From PXAH01 sp964605645 (GTDB lineage: Bacteria > Omnitrophota > Gorgyraeia > Duberdicusellales > 4484-171): DNA of 22,756 bases. A program made the translations under genes and the position numbers. The DNA lies in assembly GCA_964605645.1 (NCBI GenBank), contig CAZSDJ010000028.1, positions 1 to 22,756 on the forward strand, read 5' to 3'. Of the stretch, positions 7,979 to 15,861 are shown in pieces (the stretch's first letter is position 1; the number at the start of each line of letters is the position of its first letter). Below the pieces are notes generated by a model. The model searched no databases. It was not told the origin of the DNA and saw only the letters and a program-made list of their open reading frames with translations.

Positions 7979-8006
7979 CTAACCTCTAACTTCTAACCTC
8001 TAACCT
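7979..8006 (-). repeat. Four tandem heptanucleotides forming the lpxA ribosome-binding region
   Basis: The plus strand reads CTAACCT, CTAACTT, CTAACCT, CTAACCT: four 7-nt units with one substitution. On the lpxA sense strand the unit is AGGTTAG, so each unit but one carries an AGG Shine-Dalgarno core. The last copy ends 1 nt before the lpxA ATG and places AGG 5 nt upstream. The array fills most of the 38-nt lpxC/fabZ-lpxA spacer. Confidence 0.85.
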
Positions 8007-8015
8007 CTCAAAAAT

Positions 8016-9323
8016 TCAAACCAACGAAAACATAAGTTCAGCTTCCGCTACTACCTTATCTGCTACTTTTGCTTTCGCAGCCACCTTACCCGTTCGGCTG
8101 CGAATTTTTTTTGTCCATACTTCCATCACCAGCTGATCTCCCGGTAATACTGTTTTTCTAAATTTGACTTTTTCTGCCGCCATAAAATAAGCTAGCTTCC
8201 CACGATGCTCAGGACAGGCCAGCATTAATACCCCTCCTACCTGAGCCATAGCTTCCACCAACAGCACGCCCGGCATTACTGGTTTTTGCGGAAAATGGCC
8301 TTGGAAAAAATATTCATTAATACTTACATTTTTTATCCCCACGGCTCGCTTACCCTTTTCCAATTCAACCACCCTGTCTACCAAAAGAAAAGGATAACGA
8401 TGCGGGAGTATTTTCATTATTTCTTCTATATTTAATTCACTCTTTTTGGGGATATAGCCGGATCGAGATTGAACACCGGCGCTCTTTACTTGTTGTTTAT
8501 ATCTGCGCAACTTTTCCAATAATTTTATGTTTAAAGAATGTCCGCTTTTTACAGCCACAATATGCACTTCCAACGGCCCGGCTAAATAAAGATCACCAAT
8601 TAAATCTAACATCTTGTGTTTTATAAGTTCATCCGGAAACCTTAACTCATTATCTACAACCCCTTCTTCAGAAACTACCAAAGTATTCTTGTAGTCAGCG
8701 CCTTTACCCAACCCTATTTTCAGTAAACTGTCAACTTCATTTTTAAGGCAGAAAGTTCTCGCTTCATATATTTTATCTAAACAGCCTTCATCTAAAGTTA
8801 TATCGGAAAACCCGGAACCAATTTTAGGATTATTATAATCGAGGCCATAAGAAATTCTGAGCTGGCTAGCCGGTAAAAGCACGATTGAACTATCTCCTTC
8901 TTCTATCCAGAGCGGCTCTTTAATTGTTAAGATATCACGCGCTGCATCTTGCTCTTTAATCCCGGCTTCTTTTATTTTCTCCACAAATTCTTTGGCACTG
9001 CCGTCTAATCCCGGTATCTCATTGCCCTTGATATTAATTTGTAAATTATCAATTCCTAATATAGATAAAGCCGCCATTAAGTGCTCAATTGTTTGGATAT
9101 AGTTGTCACCGGAGCCGATAACAGTTCTGCGGGGAAACTTATCTAAATCGCCGATTGAATTAAAATCAGCCTTAATCAAAACCGGGGGGTTAATGTCTTC
9201 CTTGATAAAAGTAATACCGCTACCTGCCGCAGCCGGTAAAAAATTTAATTCTGTAACTTCTCCGGTATGCAGGCCTTTACCTTTTAAAGCAAACCCTTTG
9301 CTAATTGTTTTTTGTTTATCCAT
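8016..9323 (-). CDS. lpxC/fabZ: Bifunctional LpxC-FabZ: UDP-3-O-acyl-GlcNAc deacetylase fused to 3-hydroxyacyl-ACP dehydratase
   Basis: The 435-residue protein is a two-domain fusion. Residues 1 to about 285 are LpxC: IEHLMAAL (79-86) gives Glu80 and zinc ligand His81, HKMLDLIGDL (236-245) gives His236 and Asp240, and GHSLNIKLLEKL (261-272) gives the catalytic His262. Residues from about 297 are FabZ: IMKILPHRYPFLLVDRV (302-318), FFQGHFP with catalytic His343, and PGVLLVEAMAQ with Glu357. LpxC is the zinc-dependent committed step of lipid A synthesis, and FabZ dehydrates 3-hydroxyacyl-ACP, competing with LpxA/LpxD for it. Fusing them ties the two uses of this substrate. LpxC-FabZ fusions are known in Bacteroidota and other phyla. 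The start overlaps lpxD by 8 nt. Confidence 0.96.
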   Translation of the reverse strand: MDKQKTISKGFALKGKGLHTGEVTELNFLPAAAGSGITFIKEDINPPVLIKADFNSIGDLDKFPRRTVIGSGDNYIQTIEHLMAALSILGIDNLQINIKGNEIPGLDGSAKEFVEKIKEAGIKEQDAARDILTIKEPLWIEEGDSSIVLLPASQLRISYGLDYNNPKIGSGFSDITLDEGCLDKIYEARTFCLKNEVDSLLKIGLGKGADYKNTLVVSEEGVVDNELRFPDELIKHKMLDLIGDLYLAGPLEVHIVAVKSGHSLNIKLLEKLRRYKQQVKSAGVQSRSGYIPKKSELNIEEIMKILPHRYPFLLVDRVVELEKGKRAVGIKNVSINEYFFQGHFPQKPVMPGVLLVEAMAQVGGVLMLACPEHRGKLAYFMAAEKVKFRKTVLPGDQLVMEVWTKKIRSRTGKVAAKAKVADKVVAEAELMFSLV

Positions 9324-10350
9324 TTATCTTATCTTTTTCTAATATTTTTATTTTAGCTTCCAACTCTTTAACCTTTTTATTCAATTCCGGTAATTTTTGC
9401 AAACAAGCATTTATTTTAGCAGCTTTTCGGTGTGGTTTGGCCGGATACCCCGAAACTTTAGTCGCCGGCGGTACCGATTTAGTAACTCCGGCTTGAGCTG
9501 CAATAATTGCTTTTTTGCCAATTTTAATATGTCCGACAATACCGGCTTGGCCGGCTAAGATCGCTTCATCTTCAACGACTGTACTGCCGGATATCCCTAC
9601 TTGAGCTATCAAAATACAATCTTTGCCAATTTCCACATTGTGAGCAATTTGAACTAGATTATCAATTTTAGTTCCGGCCCCAATAATGGTTTTATTGAAG
9701 CGGGCCCGATCGATTGTTGTATTAGCCCCGATTTCAACATCATCTTCTATCACAACTTTCCCAATTTGAGGGATCTTTTTTCTTTTTCCTTCTGTAATTT
9801 CATAGCCAAAGCCGTCACTCCCGATCACTGCACCGGAATGGATAATTACAGCATCGCCAATTTCCGTATTCTCGCGAATAATCGCATTTGGATAAATTAA
9901 ACAATTTTTACCAATTTTTACATTACTGCCGATAAAACACCCGCCATAAATAATGGAATCATTGCCTATCTCAACCTTTTCCCCAATAATCGTAAAAGCA
10001 CCCACCGCAACTGATGCTGCTAATCTTGCACTCTTGTCGATACTTGATTCCGAACTTACCCCGTGCGGATGGCTTAAATCTTTTTTTATTGCCAAATCAA
10101 CTATTTTTGCAAAAGCAACAGAAGGATTATCTGTTTTGAGCAAAGGCTTATCTGAATCAAGATCACGCCCTGTAATAACAGCCGAAGCTTGTGTAGAGTC
10201 TAACAGGGAGAGGTACTTTAGATTGGCTAAAAAAGTTATGTCACCTTTTTTTGCTTCTTTTATCCCCGATATCCCCGTAATCACAATATCCGGATCACCT
10301 GCCAGCTCCCCTCCTATTATTTCATTTATCTCGGAAAGCTTGTATTCCAT
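9316..10350 (-). CDS. lpxD: UDP-3-O-acylglucosamine N-acyltransferase LpxD
   Basis: The 344-residue protein has an N-terminal uridine-binding LpxD domain (1 to about 95, with KKGDITFLAN at 34-43). A left-handed beta-helix of hexapeptide repeats (about 100-290) and a C-terminal helical tail follow. NLVQIAHNVEIG (231-242) contains catalytic His237 (E. coli LpxD His239), and HSGAVIGSDGFGY (171-183) is the typical LpxD motif. It N-acylates UDP-3-O-acyl-GlcN, third in the lipid A route. Its ATG abuts the skp stop codon with no spacer, and its stop overlaps lpxC/fabZ by 8 nt, so all three are probably translationally coupled. Confidence 0.96.
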   Translation of the reverse strand: MEYKLSEINEIIGGELAGDPDIVITGISGIKEAKKGDITFLANLKYLSLLDSTQASAVITGRDLDSDKPLLKTDNPSVAFAKIVDLAIKKDLSHPHGVSSESSIDKSARLAASVAVGAFTIIGEKVEIGNDSIIYGGCFIGSNVKIGKNCLIYPNAIIRENTEIGDAVIIHSGAVIGSDGFGYEITEGKRKKIPQIGKVVIEDDVEIGANTTIDRARFNKTIIGAGTKIDNLVQIAHNVEIGKDCILIAQVGISGSTVVEDEAILAGQAGIVGHIKIGKKAIIAAQAGVTKSVPPATKVSGYPAKPHRKAAKINACLQKLPELNKKVKELEAKIKILEKDKING

Positions 10351-10854
10351 TTATTTGTATTTCTTGTTGATAATTTTTAAGATTGTATCAGTCAAATCTA
10401 ACTGCTTTTGCCCGTACAATACACTGTTGCCGTTAACAATTAAATCATAATTATTTTTCTTTGCATAATCTGAAACTGTTTGATCGATATCATCTATAAT
10501 TTTTTTCATCATTTCATCTCTTTCTTTTTTGATATCTGTAAATTCCTTTTGCCGAATATCCCGATACTCTTCCATTTTAGTTCTTAATTTTTCCGCCTCT
10601 TTTTCTCTTTCCCCTTCTTTTAATACTTCTAAGCGATTTTGTATCTTTTGGATTTCTTTTTCTCTTGCTTCTAAGGTTTCTTGGGCTTTCTCTTTTTTCA
10701 CTTCTAATTGTTTGTCTTGATCTTTGGTGCGCTGGTATTCATTAAAAACTTCAATTGTATTTACATAACCAATTTTCAAGTCTTTGGCAAAACTACCGGT
10801 AGCGAAACTAAAAGATAAACCAACTGCTAATAAAATACTGAAAAACTTTCTCAT
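10351..10854 (-). CDS. skp: Periplasmic OmpH/Skp-family chaperone
   Basis: The 167-residue protein has a clear signal peptide (residues 1-23, MRKFFSILLAVGLSFSFATG then SFA; cleavage before Lys24). KIGYVNTIEVFNEY follows, then a long charged coiled coil (about 40-120), and the chain ends with the YDLIVNGNSVLYGQKQLDLT block typical of OmpH. Skp-type trimers hold unfolded outer-membrane proteins in the periplasm and deliver them to BamA, encoded just upstream. The gene has a near-ideal Shine-Dalgarno, AAGGAGG, 7 nt before the ATG, unlike most neighbours. The 79-nt spacer to bamA contains a 10-bp stem-loop. Confidence 0.93.
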   Translation of the reverse strand: MRKFFSILLAVGLSFSFATGSFAKDLKIGYVNTIEVFNEYQRTKDQDKQLEVKKEKAQETLEAREKEIQKIQNRLEVLKEGEREKEAEKLRTKMEEYRDIRQKEFTDIKKERDEMMKKIIDDIDQTVSDYAKKNNYDLIVNGNSVLYGQKQLDLTDTILKIINKKYK

Positions 10855-10903
10855 CTTAAAACCTCCTTAATCTGAGTTAATCCAATTTTAATCTGTGTAA
10901 TCA

Positions 10904-10935
10904 AACATCCTCTAGCTTTTTCGTAAGAGGATGTT
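10904..10935 (-). promoter_or_regulatory. 10-bp stem-loop at the bamA stop codon, before skp
   Basis: AACATCCTCT (10904-10913) and AGAGGATGTT (10926-10935) form a perfect 10-bp stem with a 12-nt loop. On the transcript the 5' arm contains the bamA termination codon. What follows is TTTGATTACAC rather than a run of U, so it is not a standard intrinsic terminator. It may be an attenuator, a processing site or a 3'-end stabiliser separating bamA from skp expression. Confidence 0.6.
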
Positions 10936-13216
10936 AGAAGCCTCTGCTGACACTAAAATGGAACCTGCCTTCTCTGCCATCTTCTCCCGGCTCTTTATCC
11001 AGCGGCCAGCCGTAATCTACGCTGACCGGCCCAATCGGAGTTTTAACCCGCAGCCCTAAACCTACACTAGAATAAAAAGCCTCACGATCGTCTTCAGTTT
11101 GAAAAAAATCACTATTCTTTTTCCAGACATTACCAACATCATAAAAAGTGGCTACCTTTAAAAAATCTGCTAAAGGGTAGGTGTATTCAACATTAGCCAC
11201 AAACATTGCCTCCCCTCCCAACGGATCATCGTTGCTGTCTATGGGACCCACTTTTCGTTCGTGATAACCTCTAATCGTCGAAGCGCCGCCGGCAAAAAAT
11301 CTTTCATAAATGGGAACATCTTCTGTATCCGAAAACGGGTCGGCAAAACCGGCCTGAAAGCGGGTTTCAATCACCGAATCATTGAAGGTTGGAAAATAAA
11401 GGCTTAATCTGCTGAAAAATTTATTAAAATTTTTATCCCCGCCTAAAAAACTGCCGGTTAGTTGAAAAGAATTAGAAAAATAGATTCCTTTGCGCGGTGT
11501 AAAAACATTATCTCTGGTGTCATAAGCCAGAGAGAGTTCCACACTACTCAAATTGTTGCTGCCGTCTTCCTTTTTTATTGAATCGCTGGCATCTTCAGTG
11601 TCACTAATTTTTACATTATCAAAACGATAAGCAACTCTGCCGCTAATCTGGTCGTTAAATCTCTTCCCCAGGCGTAAAGCGCCGCCGGTTATATCTTCAG
11701 AATAAGCATAACCGACATCATCATCTTGATCGTGGCCTTTCTTATAAACATCAAACCCAAAAGAGATTGGCCGGTCAAAAATCCAGGGATTGGTAAAGCT
11801 CAATTGATAGCGGCTCGTCAAGGTACCTAAGCTGGCTTTTAAGGTTAAGTCTTGGCCGGCTCCGGTAAAGGTCTGCCAATTTTGATAATCAAAATTTCGT
11901 TGCCGCAATTCCACAAAGCCGATAAATTCATCTATCGAACTATACCCGCCGCCAAAACTAAAATAACCTGTTTTTGCTTCTTTTACATCTACAACTAAAT
12001 CTACCTGATCTTGCTCAGAACCGGGTTCAGTGCGAAACCTGATGTCTTCAAAAAATCCTAAATTCTCCAAGTCTCGCTTACTCTCCCGCATTTTTTTCCC
12101 ATCAAACTTCTGGCCGGGATAAACTTTCAGCTCTCTTCTTATTACTTTATCCTTAGTCTTCTCATTGCCTTTTATCTGGACATCTTCCAGATAAGCAACA
12201 TGGCTTTCCGTTATTTTATAAGTTACATCTACCTGATTAGTCTCAGGGTTTAATACACTGACTGGTTCAGCTTGGGCAAAAATATAACCTCTGTCTACAT
12301 ACAATTGCCTAATTTCGGATGAACCTTGATAAACCAGTTCTTTGCTAAATACATTGTCTTTCGAAACAGATAATTTTTTACGAATTTCACCGGTATCAAT
12401 TTCTTTATTGCCTATAATTTCAACTTGGCCGATATAATACCTTTTCCCCTCGGTAATTTTCAGAATTATATGAACTCCTTTGGACTGATACTCAACTTTT
12501 GAATCCAGCGAAACATCGGTAAAGCCATTGTGCTGATAAAAACTCTTTATCCTGTTTAAATCATCGGAAAATACTTCTTCTTTAAAAATCCCTTTGTTAA
12601 ACAACCAGGCTTTTCTGGTTTTCATTAACTTTTTTATGCGATTATCGCTAAATTGATTATTACCTTCAATTTTAACCGCTCGCACCTTAATCACACCTTT
12701 TTCGTTAATCGTAAATTTTACATCTACTTTTTTCTCGGGTTTGGATATTAATTGATATTTGATATCTGCCTGAGAAAAACCTTTTTTATTATAAATATCA
12801 TCTATTTTTTTAACGGCTTGCTGCAGGCGGTACTCATCCACAAAACTACCTTCTTTTAACTCTGTTGCTTCTAAAATTTGCTTTTTTCGCAGATAGCGTT
12901 GCCCCTCCACTATAATTTCATTTATTACCGGTTTTTCGACTACCTTAAAAGTTAAGATTATGCCTTCCGGGCCTTCTTGGGTTTCTGTAGAAACTTCTTT
13001 GAAAAACCCTGTTTGATAAAGATTTTTAATATCTTCATTTACCGTATTTTCATTGTAAGGTTGGCCGGCTTTAATTTTTATTTCTGAAACTATTTTTGCA
13101 TCACTCACTAAACTGTTCCCTTTTATCTTAATTTCAGAAACTGCATCTTGGGCATACCCGGACAAAGAAACCGCTAATAACCCCGTAAAAATAAAACTAA
13201 AAATTCCTTTTTTCAT
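10934..13216 (-). CDS. bamA: Outer-membrane protein assembly factor BamA
   Basis: From the ATG at 13216 the protein has 760 residues: a signal peptide (MKKGIFSFIFTGLLAVSLSG, cleavage near YAQ/DAV), five POTRA domains (to about residue 400), and a C-terminal 16-strand barrel. The barrel carries the conserved loop-6 motif (STIRGY, the VRGF/Y motif) and a terminal Phe. BamA inserts beta-barrel proteins into the outer membrane. An upstream in-frame TTG at 13255 would add 13 residues, but it is the -35 box of a strong promoter overlapping the dnaB stop codon. The ATG gives a proper signal peptide, so I choose it. The ATG lies only about 4 nt after the predicted transcription start and has no Shine-Dalgarno. 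Confidence 0.94.
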   Translation of the reverse strand: MKKGIFSFIFTGLLAVSLSGYAQDAVSEIKIKGNSLVSDAKIVSEIKIKAGQPYNENTVNEDIKNLYQTGFFKEVSTETQEGPEGIILTFKVVEKPVINEIIVEGQRYLRKKQILEATELKEGSFVDEYRLQQAVKKIDDIYNKKGFSQADIKYQLISKPEKKVDVKFTINEKGVIKVRAVKIEGNNQFSDNRIKKLMKTRKAWLFNKGIFKEEVFSDDLNRIKSFYQHNGFTDVSLDSKVEYQSKGVHIILKITEGKRYYIGQVEIIGNKEIDTGEIRKKLSVSKDNVFSKELVYQGSSEIRQLYVDRGYIFAQAEPVSVLNPETNQVDVTYKITESHVAYLEDVQIKGNEKTKDKVIRRELKVYPGQKFDGKKMRESKRDLENLGFFEDIRFRTEPGSEQDQVDLVVDVKEAKTGYFSFGGGYSSIDEFIGFVELRQRNFDYQNWQTFTGAGQDLTLKASLGTLTSRYQLSFTNPWIFDRPISFGFDVYKKGHDQDDDVGYAYSEDITGGALRLGKRFNDQISGRVAYRFDNVKISDTEDASDSIKKEDGSNNLSSVELSLAYDTRDNVFTPRKGIYFSNSFQLTGSFLGGDKNFNKFFSRLSLYFPTFNDSVIETRFQAGFADPFSDTEDVPIYERFFAGGASTIRGYHERKVGPIDSNDDPLGGEAMFVANVEYTYPLADFLKVATFYDVGNVWKKNSDFFQTEDDREAFYSSVGLGLRVKTPIGPVSVDYGWPLDKEPGEDGREGRFHFSVSRGF

Positions 13217-13226
13217 AAGAGAAATT

Positions 13227-13255
13227 ATTATAGACTTTTTGTTTTTCAAAGTCAA
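13227..13255 (-). promoter_or_regulatory. Strong sigma-70-type promoter for the bamA-lpx genes
   Basis: On the minus strand TTGACT (plus 13250-13255) and a perfect TATAAT (plus 13227-13232) are separated by exactly 17 nt. The -35 box overlaps the dnaB stop codon (TGA at 13252-13254). Transcription should start near 13220, giving a leader of only about 4 nt before the bamA ATG at 13216. Confidence 0.78.
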
Positions 13256-14604
13256 ACCCCCTTTTCCTTTGCCAGGTCAGCAAATTTCATATATTCTTTT
13301 AAGAAAGCTAAATCTATAGTCCCCACCGGGCCATTTCTTTGCTTTGCAATAATTGCTTGGGCAATCCCTCTGTTTTCATCATTGGGATTATAGTATTCTT
13401 CACGAAAAAGAAGAACTACCAAATCAGCATCTTGTTCAATAGCGCCCGATTCACGCAAATCTGAAAGCTTTGGCCGATGCCCTTCTCTTGATTCAACCGC
13501 TCTTGATAACTGGCTTACGGCAATCAAAGGAATATTTAATTCTTTAGCTAAAGCTTTAAGCCCTTGTGAAATTTTCGATATTTCCTGCTGCCGGCTCTCA
13601 GCTCTCCCCGAGCCGCTAATTAACTGCAAGTAATCAACTAATATCATTTGTATATCATGGTGGGCTTTAAGCCTTCTGGCTTTAGCTCTTATTTCAAAAA
13701 CATTCATTGCCGGGGTATCATCAATATAAATCGGTGCTTCCGACAACCTGCCGGCAGCTGAAGTTAAAGTCGGCCATTCGGAAGGAGAAAGAAAACCTGT
13801 TCTCACCCTATTTACATCTACTTTAGCTTCTGCGCATAAAAACCGCTGCATAAGTTGCTCTTTTGACATTTCTAAACTAAAAATACCCACCGGTATCTTT
13901 TTTTCAATAGCAACATAACCGGTAATCGAAGTAACCAAGGCACTTTTTCCCATAGAAGGCCTTCCCGCCACAATGATTAAATCACCCTTCTGAAATCCGG
14001 CAGTTTTTAAATCGAAATCATGGAATCCGGTGGGAACGCCGGTTACGTGAGATTTTTTATGATAAAGTGATTCTATTAATTCAATCCCGTCTTTAATAAT
14101 ATCTCTAATGTGGACATAGCCGCCTTCAACACGGCGATCACTAATATCAAAGATCAGCCTTTCCGCTTTATCCAACAACACACCAATCTCTTCCTGCCCT
14201 TTGTAACTTAACGATATAATTTCAGAAGAATTTTCAATTAAAGCCCTTAAAATTCCTTTTTCTTTGATAATCCGAGCGTAATTAGAAGCATTGGCTGAAG
14301 ATGGGACAAAATCTGCCAAAGCAGTTAACTGAGCAGTGCCGCCGGCCTCTTCTAAAATATTTTTTTTACGTAAACTTTCGGAAACAGTTAGAATATCGAT
14401 TTTATTCCGCTTGTCATAAAGCTCGATAATCGTTTCAAAAATTATTTTGTGTTCTTTTTTATAAAAAAAGAGGGAGTCGGTAATTTCCAAAACTTCAGGG
14501 ATAACCTTTTCATTTAAAAGCATCGCCCCTAAAACAGCCATTTCCGCTTCAATGTTTTGCGGGGGAATTTTATTTATATTTTGAGTGGGATTTTTTAAAT
14601 CCAT
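13252..14604 (-). CDS. dnaB: Replicative DNA helicase DnaB
   Basis: The 450-residue protein has the N-terminal helical domain (IPPQNIEAEMAVLGAML, 13-29), a linker and the RecA-like ATPase. Walker A is GRPSMGKS (214-221), the H1a glutamate is in FSLEMS (242-247), Walker B is ILVDYLQL (321-328), and SDLRESGAIEQDAD (381-394) and KQRNGPVG (421-428) follow. DnaB unwinds the fork as a hexamer on the lagging strand. Length is typical and no intein is present. It starts 8 nt after rplI, the common rpsF-ssb-rpsR-rplI-dnaB order. Its last codon and stop overlap the bamA promoter. Confidence 0.97.
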   Translation of the reverse strand: MDLKNPTQNINKIPPQNIEAEMAVLGAMLLNEKVIPEVLEITDSLFFYKKEHKIIFETIIELYDKRNKIDILTVSESLRKKNILEEAGGTAQLTALADFVPSSANASNYARIIKEKGILRALIENSSEIISLSYKGQEEIGVLLDKAERLIFDISDRRVEGGYVHIRDIIKDGIELIESLYHKKSHVTGVPTGFHDFDLKTAGFQKGDLIIVAGRPSMGKSALVTSITGYVAIEKKIPVGIFSLEMSKEQLMQRFLCAEAKVDVNRVRTGFLSPSEWPTLTSAAGRLSEAPIYIDDTPAMNVFEIRAKARRLKAHHDIQMILVDYLQLISGSGRAESRQQEISKISQGLKALAKELNIPLIAVSQLSRAVESREGHRPKLSDLRESGAIEQDADLVVLLFREEYYNPNDENRGIAQAIIAKQRNGPVGTIDLAFLKEYMKFADLAKEKGV

Positions 14605-14612
14605 AAATTTTA

Positions 14613-15059
14613 TTATTTCCTAACAACCCACAGCCGTACTTTTGCTTGCAAATCTTTCGATATTTTTACAAGTATTTTATAGACCCCTAATTTATCGATT
14701 GGTTCTTGTAAGGATATTGCCCCTTTCGGTATTTCTCCCTTGTGTTTTTCCTGCAGCAAACTTAAAATTTGCGGTTCCTTAACAGTACCGTACAGAGAAT
14801 CATCTTCTTTTGCCTCTGCGGCAATAGTTAAAGATAAGCCTTCCAGCCGGCCCCTTAACTCATCCAAAGCTTGTTCTTTCTTTTTTTCTTTTTTTGCTCT
14901 TTCTTTCTTCAGCTCTTCAACTTTTTTTAAATTTATTTTAGTAGCTGCTAAGGCTAATTTTTTGGGGACTAGATAATTACGCCCATAGCCGTCCTTAACC
15001 TTAACCACATCGCCTTCTTTGCCTAAATTCTTGATCTCCTCAAGAAGAATGATTTCCAT
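14613..15059 (-). CDS. rplI: 50S ribosomal protein L9
   Basis: From the ATG at 15059 the protein has 148 residues, the normal L9 length. The N-terminal domain is MEIILLEEIKNLGKEGDVV followed by GYGRNYLVPKKLA, then the long charged connecting helix and the C-terminal domain with LYGTV. L9 binds 23S rRNA near the L1 stalk and helps maintain reading frame. An in-frame ATG 33 nt upstream would add 11 residues encoded by the conserved leader block itself. It is rejected because AAAGGAGG sits 4-5 nt before the 15059 ATG and the family begins there. Neighbours are rpsR upstream and dnaB 8 nt downstream. Confidence 0.96.
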   Translation of the reverse strand: MEIILLEEIKNLGKEGDVVKVKDGYGRNYLVPKKLALAATKINLKKVEELKKERAKKEKKKEQALDELRGRLEGLSLTIAAEAKEDDSLYGTVKEPQILSLLQEKHKGEIPKGAISLQEPIDKLGVYKILVKISKDLQAKVRLWVVRK

Positions 15060-15063
15060 GGAA

Positions 15064-15129
15064 CCTCCTTTAATGAGACTTATCCTTGACAACTGAATTT
15101 TTAAAAAGTAGATTTGTCAAGGGTCAAAC
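15064..15129 (-). promoter_or_regulatory. Structured r-protein leader, copy 1 (rplI)
   Basis: On the rplI sense strand, CCTTGACAA (plus 15114-15122) pairs perfectly with TTGTCAAGG (plus 15084-15092) across a 21-nt loop. It is followed directly by the 20-nt block ATAAGTCTCATTAAAGGAGG (plus 15064-15083), which ends in the Shine-Dalgarno. TTTGACC precedes the stem. The same block and a matching stem stand before rpsF and rplY. The leader fills nearly all of the 70-nt rpsR-rplI spacer. Confidence 0.75.
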
Positions 15130-15375
15130 TTATGTAACTACAAAAGGTACTAAATTTAAAAATCTTGCTCTTTGAATTTCTTTGGTCAATTTGCGCTGGT
15201 GTTTTGCACAAATTCCCGTAATTCTGCGAGATTTTATCTTACCGCGGTTAGTAAGGTACCTTCTGATCATATCTATATCTTTATAATCAATTTCCAATCC
15301 CTTTTTACAGAATATACAGTTTTTCTTAAATCTAGTTAACTTTTGCCTGCTTTGCTTTTTACTTTTTTTAGCCAT
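15130..15375 (-). CDS. rpsR: 30S ribosomal protein S18
   Basis: The 81-residue protein carries the S18 core: CIFCKKGLEIDYKDI (20-34), YLTNRGKIKSRRITGICAKH (40-59) and RKLTKEIQRARFLNLVPFV. S18 pairs with S6 on the platform of the small subunit. Cys20, Cys23, Cys56 and His59 make a complete zinc-type site, unlike the L33 in this window. The ATG at 15375 overlaps the ssb 3' end by 8 nt. A GGAG lies 12 nt upstream inside ssb, so initiation is probably coupled to ssb termination. Its own partner S6 is encoded two genes upstream. Confidence 0.97.
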   Translation of the reverse strand: MAKKSKKQSRQKLTRFKKNCIFCKKGLEIDYKDIDMIRRYLTNRGKIKSRRITGICAKHQRKLTKEIQRARFLNLVPFVVT

Positions 15376-15811
15376 TTGATATCGCTTCTCCTAAGTTATT
15401 CTCCTCATCTTCCAAATTAACTATTTTTTCACTCTCTTTGCCCTCGCTTTGCTCAGAGGCACGCCCTTCTGCCGGCGCATTTCTTTGCGGTAAAAACTGT
15501 ACTCTGGTTGCTACCACTTCAATTACAGTCCGGCGTTGTTTTTCCGAATTTTCCCAACTTCTTGACTGCAGCCTCCCTTCTATCAAAACCGGGCTGCCTT
15601 TTTGCAGGTATTGGTTGGTAACTTCGGCCATTTGGCTCCAAACCACTACATTTAAAAAACAAGTATCTTGCTGATTTTGGCCGTCTTTACCTTTATAAGT
15701 TCTATTTACCGCCAAACCCAAAGTCGCAACCGGGGTCCCACCGGGGGTATACCGTAACTCCGGATCGCGAGTTAAATTACCCACTAAAAATACTTTATTT
15801 AAACTAACCAT
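15368..15811 (-). CDS. ssb: Single-stranded DNA-binding protein
   Basis: The 147-residue protein has a full SSB OB-fold (about 1-110: LNKVFLVGNLTRDPELRYTP, FLNVVVWSQMAE, GSPVLIEGRLQSRSW). An acidic, low-complexity tail follows. SSB tetramers coat ssDNA and recruit repair and replication proteins through a C-terminal DDIPF-type tip. Here the chain ends NLGEAISNG, with no recognisable tip, although an acidic NLEDEENN precedes it. The 3' end is overlapped by rpsR. A GGGAGGGGG Shine-Dalgarno lies 8 nt before the ATG. A TATAAT at 15837-15842 could be a -10 box, but the corresponding -35 position has no consensus. It is separated from rpsF by a palindrome-rich 155 nt. Confidence 0.94.
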   Translation of the reverse strand: MVSLNKVFLVGNLTRDPELRYTPGGTPVATLGLAVNRTYKGKDGQNQQDTCFLNVVVWSQMAEVTNQYLQKGSPVLIEGRLQSRSWENSEKQRRTVIEVVATRVQFLPQRNAPAEGRASEQSEGKESEKIVNLEDEENNLGEAISNG

Positions 15812-15861
15812 CTTTTTGTCCCCCTCCCTTTAACTAATTATAAATAATCTACGCATGTACG

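Noticed and set aside
13217..13255. 13-residue N-terminal extension of BamA from a TTG.
   Set aside because: The TTG is the -35 box of a 17-nt-spaced promoter and the extension spoils the signal peptide. The ATG at 13216 is the better start.
15060..15092. 11-residue extension of L9 from an upstream ATG.
   Set aside because: It translates the conserved 20-nt leader block itself, and the ideal Shine-Dalgarno serves the downstream ATG at 15059.
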